Origin: Verrucomicrobiota bacterium
GTDB taxonomy: Bacteria; Verrucomicrobiota; Verrucomicrobiia; Limisphaerales; UBA9464
Direction of reading: 5' to 3'
DNA length: 37,833 bases
Assembly (NCBI GenBank): GCA_947471985.1
Contig: CANIZL010000066.1
Coordinates: 1-37,833, forward strand
How positions within the stretch are numbered: the first letter of the stretch is position 1; the number at the start of each line of letters is the position of its first letter. Shown in pieces: positions 28,020 to 36,057 of the stretch. Made by a program: the position numbers and the translations under genes. The notes below the pieces were generated by a model that was given only the letters and a program-made list of their open reading frames with translations, was not told the DNA's origin and searched no databases.

Positions 28020-29543
28020 CTACTTCTTCTCCACCGGCTTCGTCGCCGGGGCAGCACCGCCCGCTGGAGTGTTGGTGCCAATCACCCGACCGTAAGCGTT
28101 GGTCGCACCGAAGCGCGGCCCCGTCGTACGCGTCAGCGGCGCCTTCTTCAGCGGCGGCAAATCTTCCGGGAGAATCACGCCGGCATTGCGTGCCAGCCAG
28201 TAGGGCAGCATCAAATCAACACCCGGGTGAACCACCGGCACGGCCACCGGGTTGGTCACCAAGGTGCGCCCCGACTGCACCCACTGAAACGCCTGCACCG
28301 GCCGCGAGTAAACCGGCAGCGGATGCTTGGACCAGGTCTGGCCGTTGGCTTCCACCTTTTGCAACGGATAGTCCGACGGCAGCGGGATCGACGCTGCCCA
28401 CCGGGGCCAGGCCGGATACTCAAACAAGACACCCTGCAATATCGTCATGGCCGTCGAATCCACCGGGGCCGACTTCGAATCCATCTGCCGGAGATCGTCC
28501 ACACTGATCACCGCCCCGGCGATCCACGGATTCAATTCCGGAGCGGAACTGCGCCAGATCTTGGAGAGCTTTTCCTGATACATCATTTTGCGGGCGCGAT
28601 TCGTCTCCAGGCGATTCAGCGCAAAGTCGTCCGCCGTGGTGAAAACCACCGGCCTCACCGAGTCATACCGCGGCAGCGTGGCTCCAATGTCATCGGCCAT
28701 GTGCTCCGCCTCAACCAGCTCGGCGATCTTTTCGTACTTGGTCACCCAGCTCCGACCGACCGCGGAAGCGCCCGTGCGCAGCAGGGCGGCGTGGAGGACC
28801 GCGGGCAGGTATTCCTTCGGCCCCTGCCCGTCATCCAATCGCCCGCCATCCAGCTCAATACGGGTCAGGATGCGATCCACAATGTTGCTGACCCGGCTGC
28901 GGATGCCCGGCTCGCGAATGAACTGATGCGTCAATGCGAGTCCCAGGTTCAGTCCGGAATAAATTTCGCGCGACGGCCCCGCCAGCCACACCAAACCGTT
29001 GGTTCCGGGAAACGCCAGCCGACCAAACCCCGGGCGCTTCGGATCCGCCCCGCCGTATTGGGAATACATCGCCTGATACGCTTCATCGCGCGCGGGGCCG
29101 GCAAAGCGCGGGACATACCCGGGCCGCCCGGTGGACTGAATCAAACGCTCCACTCCGTCCAGGACCTGCCGCACCGCGTCGAGGGTGGCCGGCCGGCGTT
29201 CCACGACAAAGCGCATGGCCAGACTGGCCAGATAAAACCCCGTCCACGCCGTGCTGTCCTCCAGCCCCTCGTAGGCGACGACCCGGGTGCGATTGGTGTC
29301 CGCATAGCGCAGGCTCACGACGAGTCCGCCCACCAGATGGTTCTTCCGCAACTCCGTCTCGTAGCGCTCCACCTTGAGTCGCAATTCCCCCAGCTCATTG
29401 GTGCCGAGCATCTCCCAGCGCGGAGCAAACCGTTCCTGGGCAATGCTGTTCATCACCGTCGATTGCTTCGCCGTAAGCTCGCCCGCCGAACATCCGATCG
29501 CACCCCCCAGGGTCAGCAGGAACATTAAATACCATCGAACCAT
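28020..29543 (-). CDS. Lipoprotein of unknown function
   Basis: Protein of 507 residues from the ATG at 29543. The N-terminus (VRWYLMFLLTLGGAIGC) is a lipoprotein signal with a cysteine near residue 18. The mature part is mostly helical, with periodic Trp/Tyr/Arg-rich segments such as AWTGFYLASLAMRFVVERR and YSGLNLGLALTHQFIREPG, which suggests an alpha/alpha-barrel-like fold. That is a guess from pattern only. The C-terminus is Pro/Thr/Ala-rich (NTPAGGAAPATKPVEKK). I do not recognise a family or activity. The longer ORF start at 29693 would place 50 residues before the signal and is rejected. Divergent from metG with 142 bases between; converges with thrB. Confidence 0.75.
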   Translation of the reverse strand: MVRWYLMFLLTLGGAIGCSAGELTAKQSTVMNSIAQERFAPRWEMLGTNELGELRLKVERYETELRKNHLVGGLVVSLRYADTNRTRVVAYEGLEDSTAWTGFYLASLAMRFVVERRPATLDAVRQVLDGVERLIQSTGRPGYVPRFAGPARDEAYQAMYSQYGGADPKRPGFGRLAFPGTNGLVWLAGPSREIYSGLNLGLALTHQFIREPGIRSRVSNIVDRILTRIELDGGRLDDGQGPKEYLPAVLHAALLRTGASAVGRSWVTKYEKIAELVEAEHMADDIGATLPRYDSVRPVVFTTADDFALNRLETNRARKMMYQEKLSKIWRSSAPELNPWIAGAVISVDDLRQMDSKSAPVDSTAMTILQGVLFEYPAWPRWAASIPLPSDYPLQKVEANGQTWSKHPLPVYSRPVQAFQWVQSGRTLVTNPVAVPVVHPGVDLMLPYWLARNAGVILPEDLPPLKKAPLTRTTGPRFGATNAYGRVIGTNTPAGGAAPATKPVEKK

Positions 29544-29685
29544 GTCCCCCAACAGTGGACGCCCGCAGCGCCAAGCCAAGGACGAGGTGAACCAATCGAA
29601 TCCGGGAGCCCCACCCGGGACGATCGCCCCCCGGTTACGATTACTGGCCCCGCCACCCCACCGCGTGCCATGCTGGGCCCGGTTC

Positions 29686-31254
29686 ATGAGCAAACGCTTC
29701 TACCTGACGACGGCGATCGATTACACCAACGGCGCACCCCACTTGGGGCACGCCTACGAGAAGGTGATCGCCGATGTGATCGCCCGCGCCCAACGCAGTT
29801 TTGGGACAAACGTTTTTTTCCTGACCGGTCTGGACGAACACGGCACCAAGGTCCAACAGGCCGCGCAAACCGCCGGCAAATCCCCACAGGCGTTCTGCGA
29901 CGAATTGGCGATCGAATGGCAAGCCTTTGCCCAAACGCTCGGCCTGAGCAACGACGATTTCGTCCGCACCACCCAACCCCGTCACCGCGAGGTCGTGCAG
30001 GCGATCCTCACGAAGCTGCATCAAGCCGGTGAAATCTATCAGGCCTCGTACGAAGGCTGGTACTCCGCCCGCCAGGAGACCTTTCTCACCGAGAAGGATC
30101 AGCTGCCCGATGGCTCCTGGGATCCCATCTACGGCGACGTGGTGAAATTGGTGGAGGAGAACTGGTACTTCCGGCTGGGCAAACATCAGGCGTGGTTGAT
30201 CGACTTCCTCGAGACCCACCCCTCGTTTGTGCAACCGGACTACCGCCGCAATGAAGTCTTGGGGTTCCTGCGCAAGGAGCCGCTGGCGGATCTCTGCATC
30301 AGCCGGCCGGCGCACCGCCTGAACTGGGGCATTCCCCTGCCCTTCGCCCCGGAATGGGTCACCTACGTGTGGTTCGACGCCCTGGTGAACTACTACACCG
30401 TCCCGGCCAGCCTCGGCGACGCCACCGCCCTCGCCCCGCTCCAGGGATTTCTGGACCGCCCCACCACGGCGCTTTCCCTGTGGCCGGCCGACCTCCACGT
30501 CATCGGCAAGGACATCGTCAAGTTCCACGCCGTTTACTGGCCCATCATGCTGCGGGCCCTGGGCGCGCCGCTGCCGAAGCAACTTCTGGTGCACGGCTGG
30601 TGGCAAAAGGACGGCAGCAAGATCGCCAAATCCACGGGCAACATCGTCGATCCCGTCGCGGTGATCCGCGAATGGGGACTCGATGCCTTCCGCTATTACG
30701 TGGTGCGCGAACTCGCCATCGGCCCGGACGGCAATTGGACCGACGCCGGATTCATCGCCCGCTACAACGCGGAACTCGCGAACGGACTGGGCAACCTGCT
30801 GAATCGATCAGTCAGCATGCTCAATCGCTATCGCCAGGGTGTGGTGCCGGAGATCTCCCGCGAATTGGCCCCCGACGCCGAGACCGCGGTCCGCGCCGCG
30901 GAAGCGGCCCTGCGCACGAACCAACTCCAGGACGCGCTGCTGGCGATCTGGACGCTGGTGAACCGCGCGAACAAGTACGTGGAGGAGACCCGCCCCTTCG
31001 ACCTGAACAAGGACCCCGCGCAAGCCGCCCGCCTCGACGCGGTGCTGTACAATCTGGTGGAGACCTGCCGCGTGCTGGGCGTGTTGCTTTGGCCCTTCAT
31101 TCCGGGCACGGCGGAAAAGATCTATGCCCAGCTCAAAGTCTGCGGCGAAGTGGATCAGTGGGGTGCGACCGCCTGGGGCGGCCTCCTACCCGGCCACACG
31201 ATTGGCTCGGCGGTTCCGCTCTTCCCGAAGAAGGAACCCGCCAAAGCGCCCTGA
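29686..31254 (+). CDS. metG: Methionyl-tRNA synthetase
   Basis: Class I aminoacyl-tRNA synthetase of 522 residues that charges tRNA-Met. The HIGH-type motif is PHLGH (residues 18-22). The second signature reads KIAKS (312-316) where KMSKS is usual. The connective domain (GWYSARQETFLTEKDQLPDG) has no CxxC zinc knuckle, so it belongs to the zinc-less group, like actinobacterial and mitochondrial enzymes. The anticodon-binding helical domain follows (NGLGNLLNRSVSML, LLWPFIPGTAEKI). There is no C-terminal EMAP/OB dimer domain: it ends soon after PKKEPAKAP. ATG at 29686; the ORF reading from 29374 overlaps the divergent lipoprotein gene and is rejected. tRNA-Gln follows after about 190 bases. Confidence 0.93.
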   Translation: MSKRFYLTTAIDYTNGAPHLGHAYEKVIADVIARAQRSFGTNVFFLTGLDEHGTKVQQAAQTAGKSPQAFCDELAIEWQAFAQTLGLSNDDFVRTTQPRHREVVQAILTKLHQAGEIYQASYEGWYSARQETFLTEKDQLPDGSWDPIYGDVVKLVEENWYFRLGKHQAWLIDFLETHPSFVQPDYRRNEVLGFLRKEPLADLCISRPAHRLNWGIPLPFAPEWVTYVWFDALVNYYTVPASLGDATALAPLQGFLDRPTTALSLWPADLHVIGKDIVKFHAVYWPIMLRALGAPLPKQLLVHGWWQKDGSKIAKSTGNIVDPVAVIREWGLDAFRYYVVRELAIGPDGNWTDAGFIARYNAELANGLGNLLNRSVSMLNRYRQGVVPEISRELAPDAETAVRAAEAALRTNQLQDALLAIWTLVNRANKYVEETRPFDLNKDPAQAARLDAVLYNLVETCRVLGVLLWPFIPGTAEKIYAQLKVCGEVDQWGATAWGGLLPGHTIGSAVPLFPKKEPAKAP

Positions 31255-31412
31255 GCGGCCACGTCGCCGCCAGCAAAACCGGCGCATCGAACTCGCCCGC
31301 AGCGCTGCCAATCAGCGGATATTTGGGCAGGCGGTGTTCTGGGAACCCTGCTGAACTGAAGAAATGCTGGGGGGAAATAGCGGGCGAATTCCCCTGGGAA
31401 AAACATTGCCGT

Positions 31413-31446
31413 GGGCGGGTCGCCCCGTAGTTTCCCGCCCGGTTTT
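31413..31446 (+). terminator. Possible terminator of metG, just before tRNA-Gln
   Basis: GGGCGGG (31413-31419) pairs with CCCGCCC (31434-31440) across a 14-base loop and is followed by GGTTTT, whose last T is the first base of the tRNA. The long loop and the shared T-run make this weak. Confidence 0.35.
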
Positions 31447-31519
31447 GGCCGATGGTGTAATGGTAACACAGGGGTCTTTGGAGCCCTTATTCATGGTTCG
31501 AATCCATGTCGGCCAGCCA
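31446..31519 (+). tRNA. tRNA-Gln (anticodon TTG), CCA encoded
   Basis: Complete cloverleaf. The acceptor TGGCCGA/TCGGCCA pairs over 7 bp, the D-stem is GTGT/ACAC, the anticodon stem is GGGGT/GCCCT, and loop CTTTGGA gives anticodon TTG (31478-31480). The T-stem CATGG/CCATG closes loop TTCGAAT. The discriminator G at 31516 is followed by an encoded CCA (31517-31519). A tyrosine recombinase gene starts 92 bases downstream, so the 3' half (around TTCGAATCCATGTCGGCCA) is the likely integration target of the element that follows. The second copy of that target is not visible in the window. Confidence 0.95.
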
Positions 31520-31553
31520 ACAAACCCCAGGAAAAACGACAATTTCCATTTCC

Positions 31554-31572
31554 TGACACAGTTTTGACACAG
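31554..31572 (+). repeat. Two direct TGACACAG repeats before the recombinase gene
   Basis: TGACACAG occurs at 31554-31561 and 31565-31572, an 11-base period, between the tRNA CCA end and the recombinase start. Short direct repeats near attL can be arm-binding sites for tyrosine recombinases; here this is only a suggestion. Confidence 0.45.
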
Positions 31573-31611
31573 AATTCGGCATCGAATTCCCTCGAAATTG
31601 CCCCCGCCGAA

Positions 31612-32907
31612 ATGAAATGGCCCTACAAGGTTCGGCATCGGAAGAACGGTCCCGTCCTCGCCAAAGTCTACCGCCCGGGAGAAGGCCGCCCCTCCTATCG
31701 GGTCGCCTGGAGGGCAGGTGGCAAACGGATGATGAAATCGTTTCCCAGCTTTGCCGGTCCGCTGGGCGCGCGGGTCTTCGCGGAGAACCTGGCCCGGGAA
31801 GCTGCTCACGGATCCCAGGTGGCCGCTCTCTCCGCGACGGAAGCGACCACAGCCCTCGCCATCCGGGATGCCTTGGATCACTTTCGTCGGGAAACCGGCC
31901 GCACGGTGTCTGCGGTGACCGCTGTGACCGAATACCTGGACGCCGCCCGCAAACTGGCCGGCCGGCCGCTGGCGGAAGCGGTCGCGGGCTATCTGGGAAC
32001 GGTCGTCACCGTGCGGCTAGTGGATCTGGGAGTTGCCATCAACGAATTCCTGGCCAGCCAGAAGGCCAAGACCCAGGCCGCGGAGGGCAAACGCTCGCAG
32101 CTTTCCCCGGACTACGCCTACATGTGTGGGCACTTCCTCGGTAACTTCGCCAAAATGTTCCCCGGCCTCGCCCTGCGGGATTTGACGAAGGATCAACTGG
32201 ACCTGTTCTTCGCAGCCAAGCGGCGAGCCGAACTTGCCCCGAAATCACGCAACCATTACCGAGCCAGCCTCAAGCAGTTTCTCAAATGGGCGGTCAAAAA
32301 GGATTACCTTCCCGCCAATCATCGTCTGCTCGAAGCCCCCAGCATGGAGCGCGAGACATTGACCGGCGGCGAGACCGGCTTCTACCGCCCTGAAGAGCTG
32401 CGCCAGTTGCTGGATGCCGCGGACGATGAACTTCGTCCCATCATCGCCTTGTGCGGGCTCGCTGGCCTCCGGGTGCAGGAAGCGCTGCGCCTCACGTGGA
32501 CGGATGTCTTCCGGGTAGAAGACCACATCGAAATGCTGGCCAGCAAATCCAAGACGCGCAGCCGTCGCTTGGTTGACACGGTCCCCGCGCTGGCGGCCTG
32601 GCTGGCACCCCGCCGGCACCTCAAAGGCCCCCTATGGACCGCCAAGTCGACCCAGTACATCCACCGATTTACTGAGCTCCGGAAATCCCTGAAGATCCCC
32701 TCTCGCAAGAACGGCCTTCGACATGCCTTCTGCACGTACCATTTCGCCCTCCATGACAACGAGAACCTGACCGCCAAGCAGGCAGGCAACTCTCCGGCTA
32801 TGATCCACCAGCACTACAAAGGTCTGGCTACGAAACGGGAGGCTCAGGCGTGGTTTGACGTCCGTCCGATCCGTGCGGAAAACGTCGTTGCCTTTCCGGC
32901 GTCATGA
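31612..32907 (+). CDS. Tyrosine recombinase / integrase
   Basis: Site-specific recombinase of 431 residues. Residues 1-130 form an N-terminal part with a basic start (KWPYKVRHRKNGPVLAKV), possibly arm-binding. The core-binding helical domain is about 145-250, and the catalytic domain about 260-410. Catalytic residues: R287 in AGLRVQEALRL, lysine K312 or K314 in ASKSKTRSRR, R370 in NGLRHAF, and the nucleophile Y402 in HQHYKG. Both usual active-site histidines are asparagines (N367 in the HxxR box, N393 in GNSP where GH is usual), which I believe is a trait of a Verrucomicrobia-type subgroup. The ATG at 31612 is chosen because the longer frame would run through the tRNA. Its stop overlaps the next gene's start (ATGA). 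Confidence 0.92.
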   Translation: MKWPYKVRHRKNGPVLAKVYRPGEGRPSYRVAWRAGGKRMMKSFPSFAGPLGARVFAENLAREAAHGSQVAALSATEATTALAIRDALDHFRRETGRTVSAVTAVTEYLDAARKLAGRPLAEAVAGYLGTVVTVRLVDLGVAINEFLASQKAKTQAAEGKRSQLSPDYAYMCGHFLGNFAKMFPGLALRDLTKDQLDLFFAAKRRAELAPKSRNHYRASLKQFLKWAVKKDYLPANHRLLEAPSMERETLTGGETGFYRPEELRQLLDAADDELRPIIALCGLAGLRVQEALRLTWTDVFRVEDHIEMLASKSKTRSRRLVDTVPALAAWLAPRRHLKGPLWTAKSTQYIHRFTELRKSLKIPSRKNGLRHAFCTYHFALHDNENLTAKQAGNSPAMIHQHYKGLATKREAQAWFDVRPIRAENVVAFPAS

Positions 32908-34190
32908 ATCCACCCAAGATCCAATGGAGTCCCTGGCCCGAATCCACCGATGACCCGGTGCCGCCCCCGAGGACCTACAGCTACATTGGGGTTACCCAGC
33001 AAGGTGCCGGCATTTACGTTCGGAACGAGGCCGGAGAACGACGGATTCTTCGGCTTCTGTGGCCTTCGCAAATCACGCCCACTGTCGGGCTCAGCTACCT
33101 TCGGTCACCGTGGCCGGACAACTCGGCACCCAAAGCGATTCACCGGACCTTGCTGAAGGAACCCGAATGCATCGCGGCCGACAGCGATCCCGCCGACCAC
33201 CTCTTCCCAATCCATTCGCCATGGGGACGACGCGGTCCGTTGATTTTGAAGCGGGACGCCAAATCCGACCAGCCAGAACTGGCCAAGCGACTCGCGGAGT
33301 ACCAACAATCCTGTCGCAAGGAATACAAAGTCGCGGAAAGAAAGCTTCTCCGGCAATCGAGCAAACTTCCAAAAGCTCAACTCGCCCACCAAAAGCTCCA
33401 ACTAACTGACAAGTTCACAACGATTTGCCCACATCGGAGTGTTTCGGGTCGAAGTGCCGCGGTATCGATTTTCGACGTCAACATCGGTGATGTTCAGCAT
33501 GGGGCCTTGGGGATTTGGGATGGGTTACTTCGACAGCGATTCTCTGACACATTCGGCATCGACCGATCCCGGATGGAGGTTGACCAAGAGGAATTCCGCC
33601 ACTGGCTTCTGGGCAAAGTCGCCCTCACTGAGGCTGAGGGAAACCTGGGCTCGCAGACGCTACCTCTGGACGTCTGGCAACCGGCTCGCAGCATTCTCTC
33701 CTACGCCGTCCGGTACGAAATCCAGTTCACCGACGGCAACCGTGCCTGGCTCGACCACGTTGAGGAAACCCAGCTTCAGAGTGGGCAAGAAGTGGCCGAG
33801 TTCGAACAATTGGACCAAGCGCTACGGCTGAGCCCGGAGGCTCCTTGGTACGCGAAAGGGTTCCGTGGAATCTTTGGCATCCACCAGCCGGGACTGGGAT
33901 CGAAAACGTTGCCCCTGAGTAATGAGTTGCGCGCTTTGTGCATAATTCTCAATGAATCCGGCGGTCCTGTTTCGTTTTCGACAATCGAGCAGCAAATTGG
34001 GGACCGCATCCATTCTCTCGACAAAGAGGATGGTCAAGGGGTCATGGCATCGCCGCCGCACCGGCGGCGCGTTCGTGATCTGCTTGATACGAAGACGGGT
34101 AAGAGACTTCTCGAATCAGGCGTTCTGACCTTGACAACGATGGGCCGCGAAAAGTATCTGGAACTTCACGCGCCAAAGCAGGCGAAGTAA
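32904..34190 (+). CDS. Unknown protein translationally coupled to the recombinase
   Basis: Protein of 428 residues whose ATG overlaps the recombinase stop by four bases (ATGA, 32904-32907), so the pair is probably co-translated. It has no signal peptide, membrane segment or cysteine cluster. Features: Pro/Trp-rich start (KIQWSPWPESTDDPVPPPRT), strand-like YSYIGVTQQGAGIYVRN, a basic helical segment near residues 130-170 (KEYKVAERKLLRQSSKLPKA), and a C-terminal part (SNELRALCIILNESGGPVS, then RDLLDTKTGKRLLESGVLTL) that looks winged-helix-like. Base composition is less GC-rich than in the housekeeping genes. I recognise no family. Possibilities are a recombination directionality or accessory factor, a regulator, or cargo; none is demonstrated. 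Confidence 0.7.
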   Translation: MNPPKIQWSPWPESTDDPVPPPRTYSYIGVTQQGAGIYVRNEAGERRILRLLWPSQITPTVGLSYLRSPWPDNSAPKAIHRTLLKEPECIAADSDPADHLFPIHSPWGRRGPLILKRDAKSDQPELAKRLAEYQQSCRKEYKVAERKLLRQSSKLPKAQLAHQKLQLTDKFTTICPHRSVSGRSAAVSIFDVNIGDVQHGALGIWDGLLRQRFSDTFGIDRSRMEVDQEEFRHWLLGKVALTEAEGNLGSQTLPLDVWQPARSILSYAVRYEIQFTDGNRAWLDHVEETQLQSGQEVAEFEQLDQALRLSPEAPWYAKGFRGIFGIHQPGLGSKTLPLSNELRALCIILNESGGPVSFSTIEQQIGDRIHSLDKEDGQGVMASPPHRRRVRDLLDTKTGKRLLESGVLTLTTMGREKYLELHAPKQAK

Positions 34191-34204
34191 TTCGGCGGTG
34201 TCCC

Positions 34205-34248
34205 CGCGCCTTTCCCGCGCCTTTCCCGCGCCTTTCCCGCGCCTTTCC
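34205..34248 (+). repeat. Four perfect 11-bp tandem repeats
   Basis: CGCGCCTTTCC is repeated four times without change (34205-34215, 34216-34226, 34227-34237, 34238-34248), directly after the unknown gene. A fifth degenerate unit (GCTCCTGCGCC) follows. It is a short minisatellite; a binding site or slippage product is possible. Confidence 0.9.
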
Positions 34249-34400
34249 GCTCCTGCGCCTACGGCGGTACGGTCTAGTTGCTGTTGCGTAATGCAACTAC
34301 CAGCAATTGGGGCACAAAGCGCCCCACATACAGAGTCAGTCTTGACAAAAAGCCTGACGCATGAACCGCAACCCCTAGCGCCGGCCTTCCTCGATTTCCG

Positions 34401-34423
34401 GTGTCCCTTCGGCAAGCGTGCGG
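34401..34423 (+). repeat. IS66 left terminal inverted repeat
   Basis: Begins GTGTCCCTTCGGCAAGCG and continues TGCGG. It matches the reverse complement of the right end at 22 of 23 positions; the only difference is G versus A at position 18. Confidence 0.95.
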
Positions 34424-34476
34424 AGCTGCTTGAAAGCCCCGGGGCGAGGGCCTGAACGGGGCTTGTGGCCGCGAAA

Positions 34477-36057
34477 TCAGCTAGGCGGCGAGGTTTGGGC
34501 GGCGGCGAGGGTCTCCTGGTAGTTCCAGGGCAGCCAACGGCCCGGGTCCGCTTTGACGGCGGGCTGATGCTTGACCACCGCGACGAGGTACTCGAAGGGA
34601 TTGATCCGGTTGGCCACGCAGGTCTGGATGATACTCATGAAAGCATCCCCAACCTCCGCTCCGCGGGCGCTGCGATAGGACAGGCTGTTCTTCCGGTGTT
34701 GGATCGCGGTCTTTAACAGTCTTTCGGTGACGTTATTGTCAAGCGGAGCCCCGGCCACCACCAGAAAACGCGTCAGTGCCTCCCAGCGATCGAGCATATA
34801 TTTGATGGCCTTACCCAGGCCTGAGTTGGGCTCGACTTTCTTCTTCTCCAACTGCGTGGTGAAGGACTTCTTGAGCCGCTCCATTGCCGGCCCGCTTTCG
34901 GCTTGGTGCAACTTCAGACGGGCTTCCGGATCGAGTCCCTGGTCCCGGCACCGCGCTTCCACCTGGTAGATCTCGGCGAAGCTCGCCAACACCGCCTGGC
35001 ATTCCTCGGGAAAGGCGCCCGTGATATCGACAAAGTTACGTCGCGCGTGGATGTTGCATTTGCAGGGCTGGGTCGGGTGGCCCTTGGGTTCATTGCAGGG
35101 CAACCCATCGGACATGTGGAGCGGTGCCGCTAACCCCGCCTCGCGTTCGGCTAACACGCGGGCGAGGTTTTCCCCGGCATGTTTACGCCCGGTGAAGAAA
35201 AGTCGGATCGAATGCTCTCCGGCCTCACACACGATCCCGGTGGTGAAGATGCCGGTCCGCTCCGGATCCGTCTCGGCCTGGATCGCCCGTCGCAACGCCC
35301 CCACCCGCATGGTGGTGTCGTCGGTGTAGACCATGGCGGCCTGGGCCCCCAGGTAGATCAAGTGATCCACTACCGGACCCAACGCCTCGGCCGCCCGGTT
35401 CGCCTGCTCCCATTGAATCGACGACGGGAGGGGAACGCCCACGCTTTCCTGCAATCGTTCCAGACGGTAAAAGGGCATCCCACTGCCGTAGCGCAGGAGC
35501 CCCACCATGACGCCCACATTCACGTCGTACTTTTCCAACCCCACGCCGGCGGGCGTGGTTGCTGTGAACACGGTGCCACACCCATCACAGCGCAATCGTT
35601 CCATTTCATGGATCTCGGCGCCGACCGGTGGCTGAGCGCTGACCGTGACCGCGGTGGCGGGTTGCTTCTGACGCCGCAGTTTGCCTTTCCCACACCCCGG
35701 ACAACCGTCGCCGTGCTGGTGGGTGGGGTGCGGCACCGGCACGCGCACCGCTCCGGTATAGGTGTGTTGTCCGCGGCGGCCATGGCCCCGGCGTTTAGCC
35801 TTCCGGGTTGGTTCCTTGGGTGGCCCTCCGCAGACGTTGCGGCTGCTTTCGGTGGTGGCGCCAAAGACGAGTTGGCGCAGGCGCCCGATCGACATGCTTT
35901 TCTGTTCCAACAAGAGCAGCAACTCCGGCAGTAACTCCGTCATGGCCTGGACCCGTTCATAGTGGGGTGGCGGCAGACAACCACGGAGTTCGTCCAGAAA
36001 GGCCTGACGTTGCGCCTCGGACAACACCAGGGAGCGGAGTTGCTGCAGATCCGTCAT
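34477..36057 (-). CDS. tnpC: IS66 family transposase TnpC
   Basis: DDE transposase of 526 residues. An N-terminal helical, leucine-zipper-like part (LLPELLLLLEQKSMSIGRLR) is followed by the IS66 zinc-binding region with two CxxC pairs (C119/C122 and C157/C160). The catalytic acids are probably D246 or D247 in YTDDTTMRV, D317 in HMSDGLPCN and E445 in DNNVTERLLK, the family's conserved order. The C-terminal signature RKNSLSYRSARGAEVGDAF is typical. Full length, no frameshift. The ATG at 36057 overlaps the stop of the DruA-like gene by four bases (ATGA), so its translation is probably coupled to it; the longer ORF start at 36270 lies within that gene and is rejected. Confidence 0.95.
   Translation of the reverse strand: MTDLQQLRSLVLSEAQRQAFLDELRGCLPPPHYERVQAMTELLPELLLLLEQKSMSIGRLRQLVFGATTESSRNVCGGPPKEPTRKAKRRGHGRRGQHTYTGAVRVPVPHPTHQHGDGCPGCGKGKLRRQKQPATAVTVSAQPPVGAEIHEMERLRCDGCGTVFTATTPAGVGLEKYDVNVGVMVGLLRYGSGMPFYRLERLQESVGVPLPSSIQWEQANRAAEALGPVVDHLIYLGAQAAMVYTDDTTMRVGALRRAIQAETDPERTGIFTTGIVCEAGEHSIRLFFTGRKHAGENLARVLAEREAGLAAPLHMSDGLPCNEPKGHPTQPCKCNIHARRNFVDITGAFPEECQAVLASFAEIYQVEARCRDQGLDPEARLKLHQAESGPAMERLKKSFTTQLEKKKVEPNSGLGKAIKYMLDRWEALTRFLVVAGAPLDNNVTERLLKTAIQHRKNSLSYRSARGAEVGDAFMSIIQTCVANRINPFEYLVAVVKHQPAVKADPGRWLPWNYQETLAAAQTSPPS

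Larger units (their letters stand above)
31509..34400 (+). mobile_element. Putative tRNA-Gln-integrated element, left part
   Basis: The tRNA-Gln 3' end, a tyrosine recombinase and an overlapping gene of unknown function lie next to one another in the order typical of an integrative element or genomic island. The right end is not visible; the IS66 element begins at 34401 and the window ends with it. No second copy of the tRNA 3' end was found in the window. The extent given is therefore only the visible part before the IS. Confidence 0.45.

Noticed and set aside
27795-29528. 577-codon open frame on the plus strand
   Set aside because: Runs across the end of thrB and opposite the lipoprotein gene, which has a signal peptide and sensible composition.
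31446-34476. Second copy of the tRNA-Gln 3' end as attR
   Set aside because: I looked for TTCGAATCC and GTCGGCCA after the tRNA and found no convincing match before the IS element.
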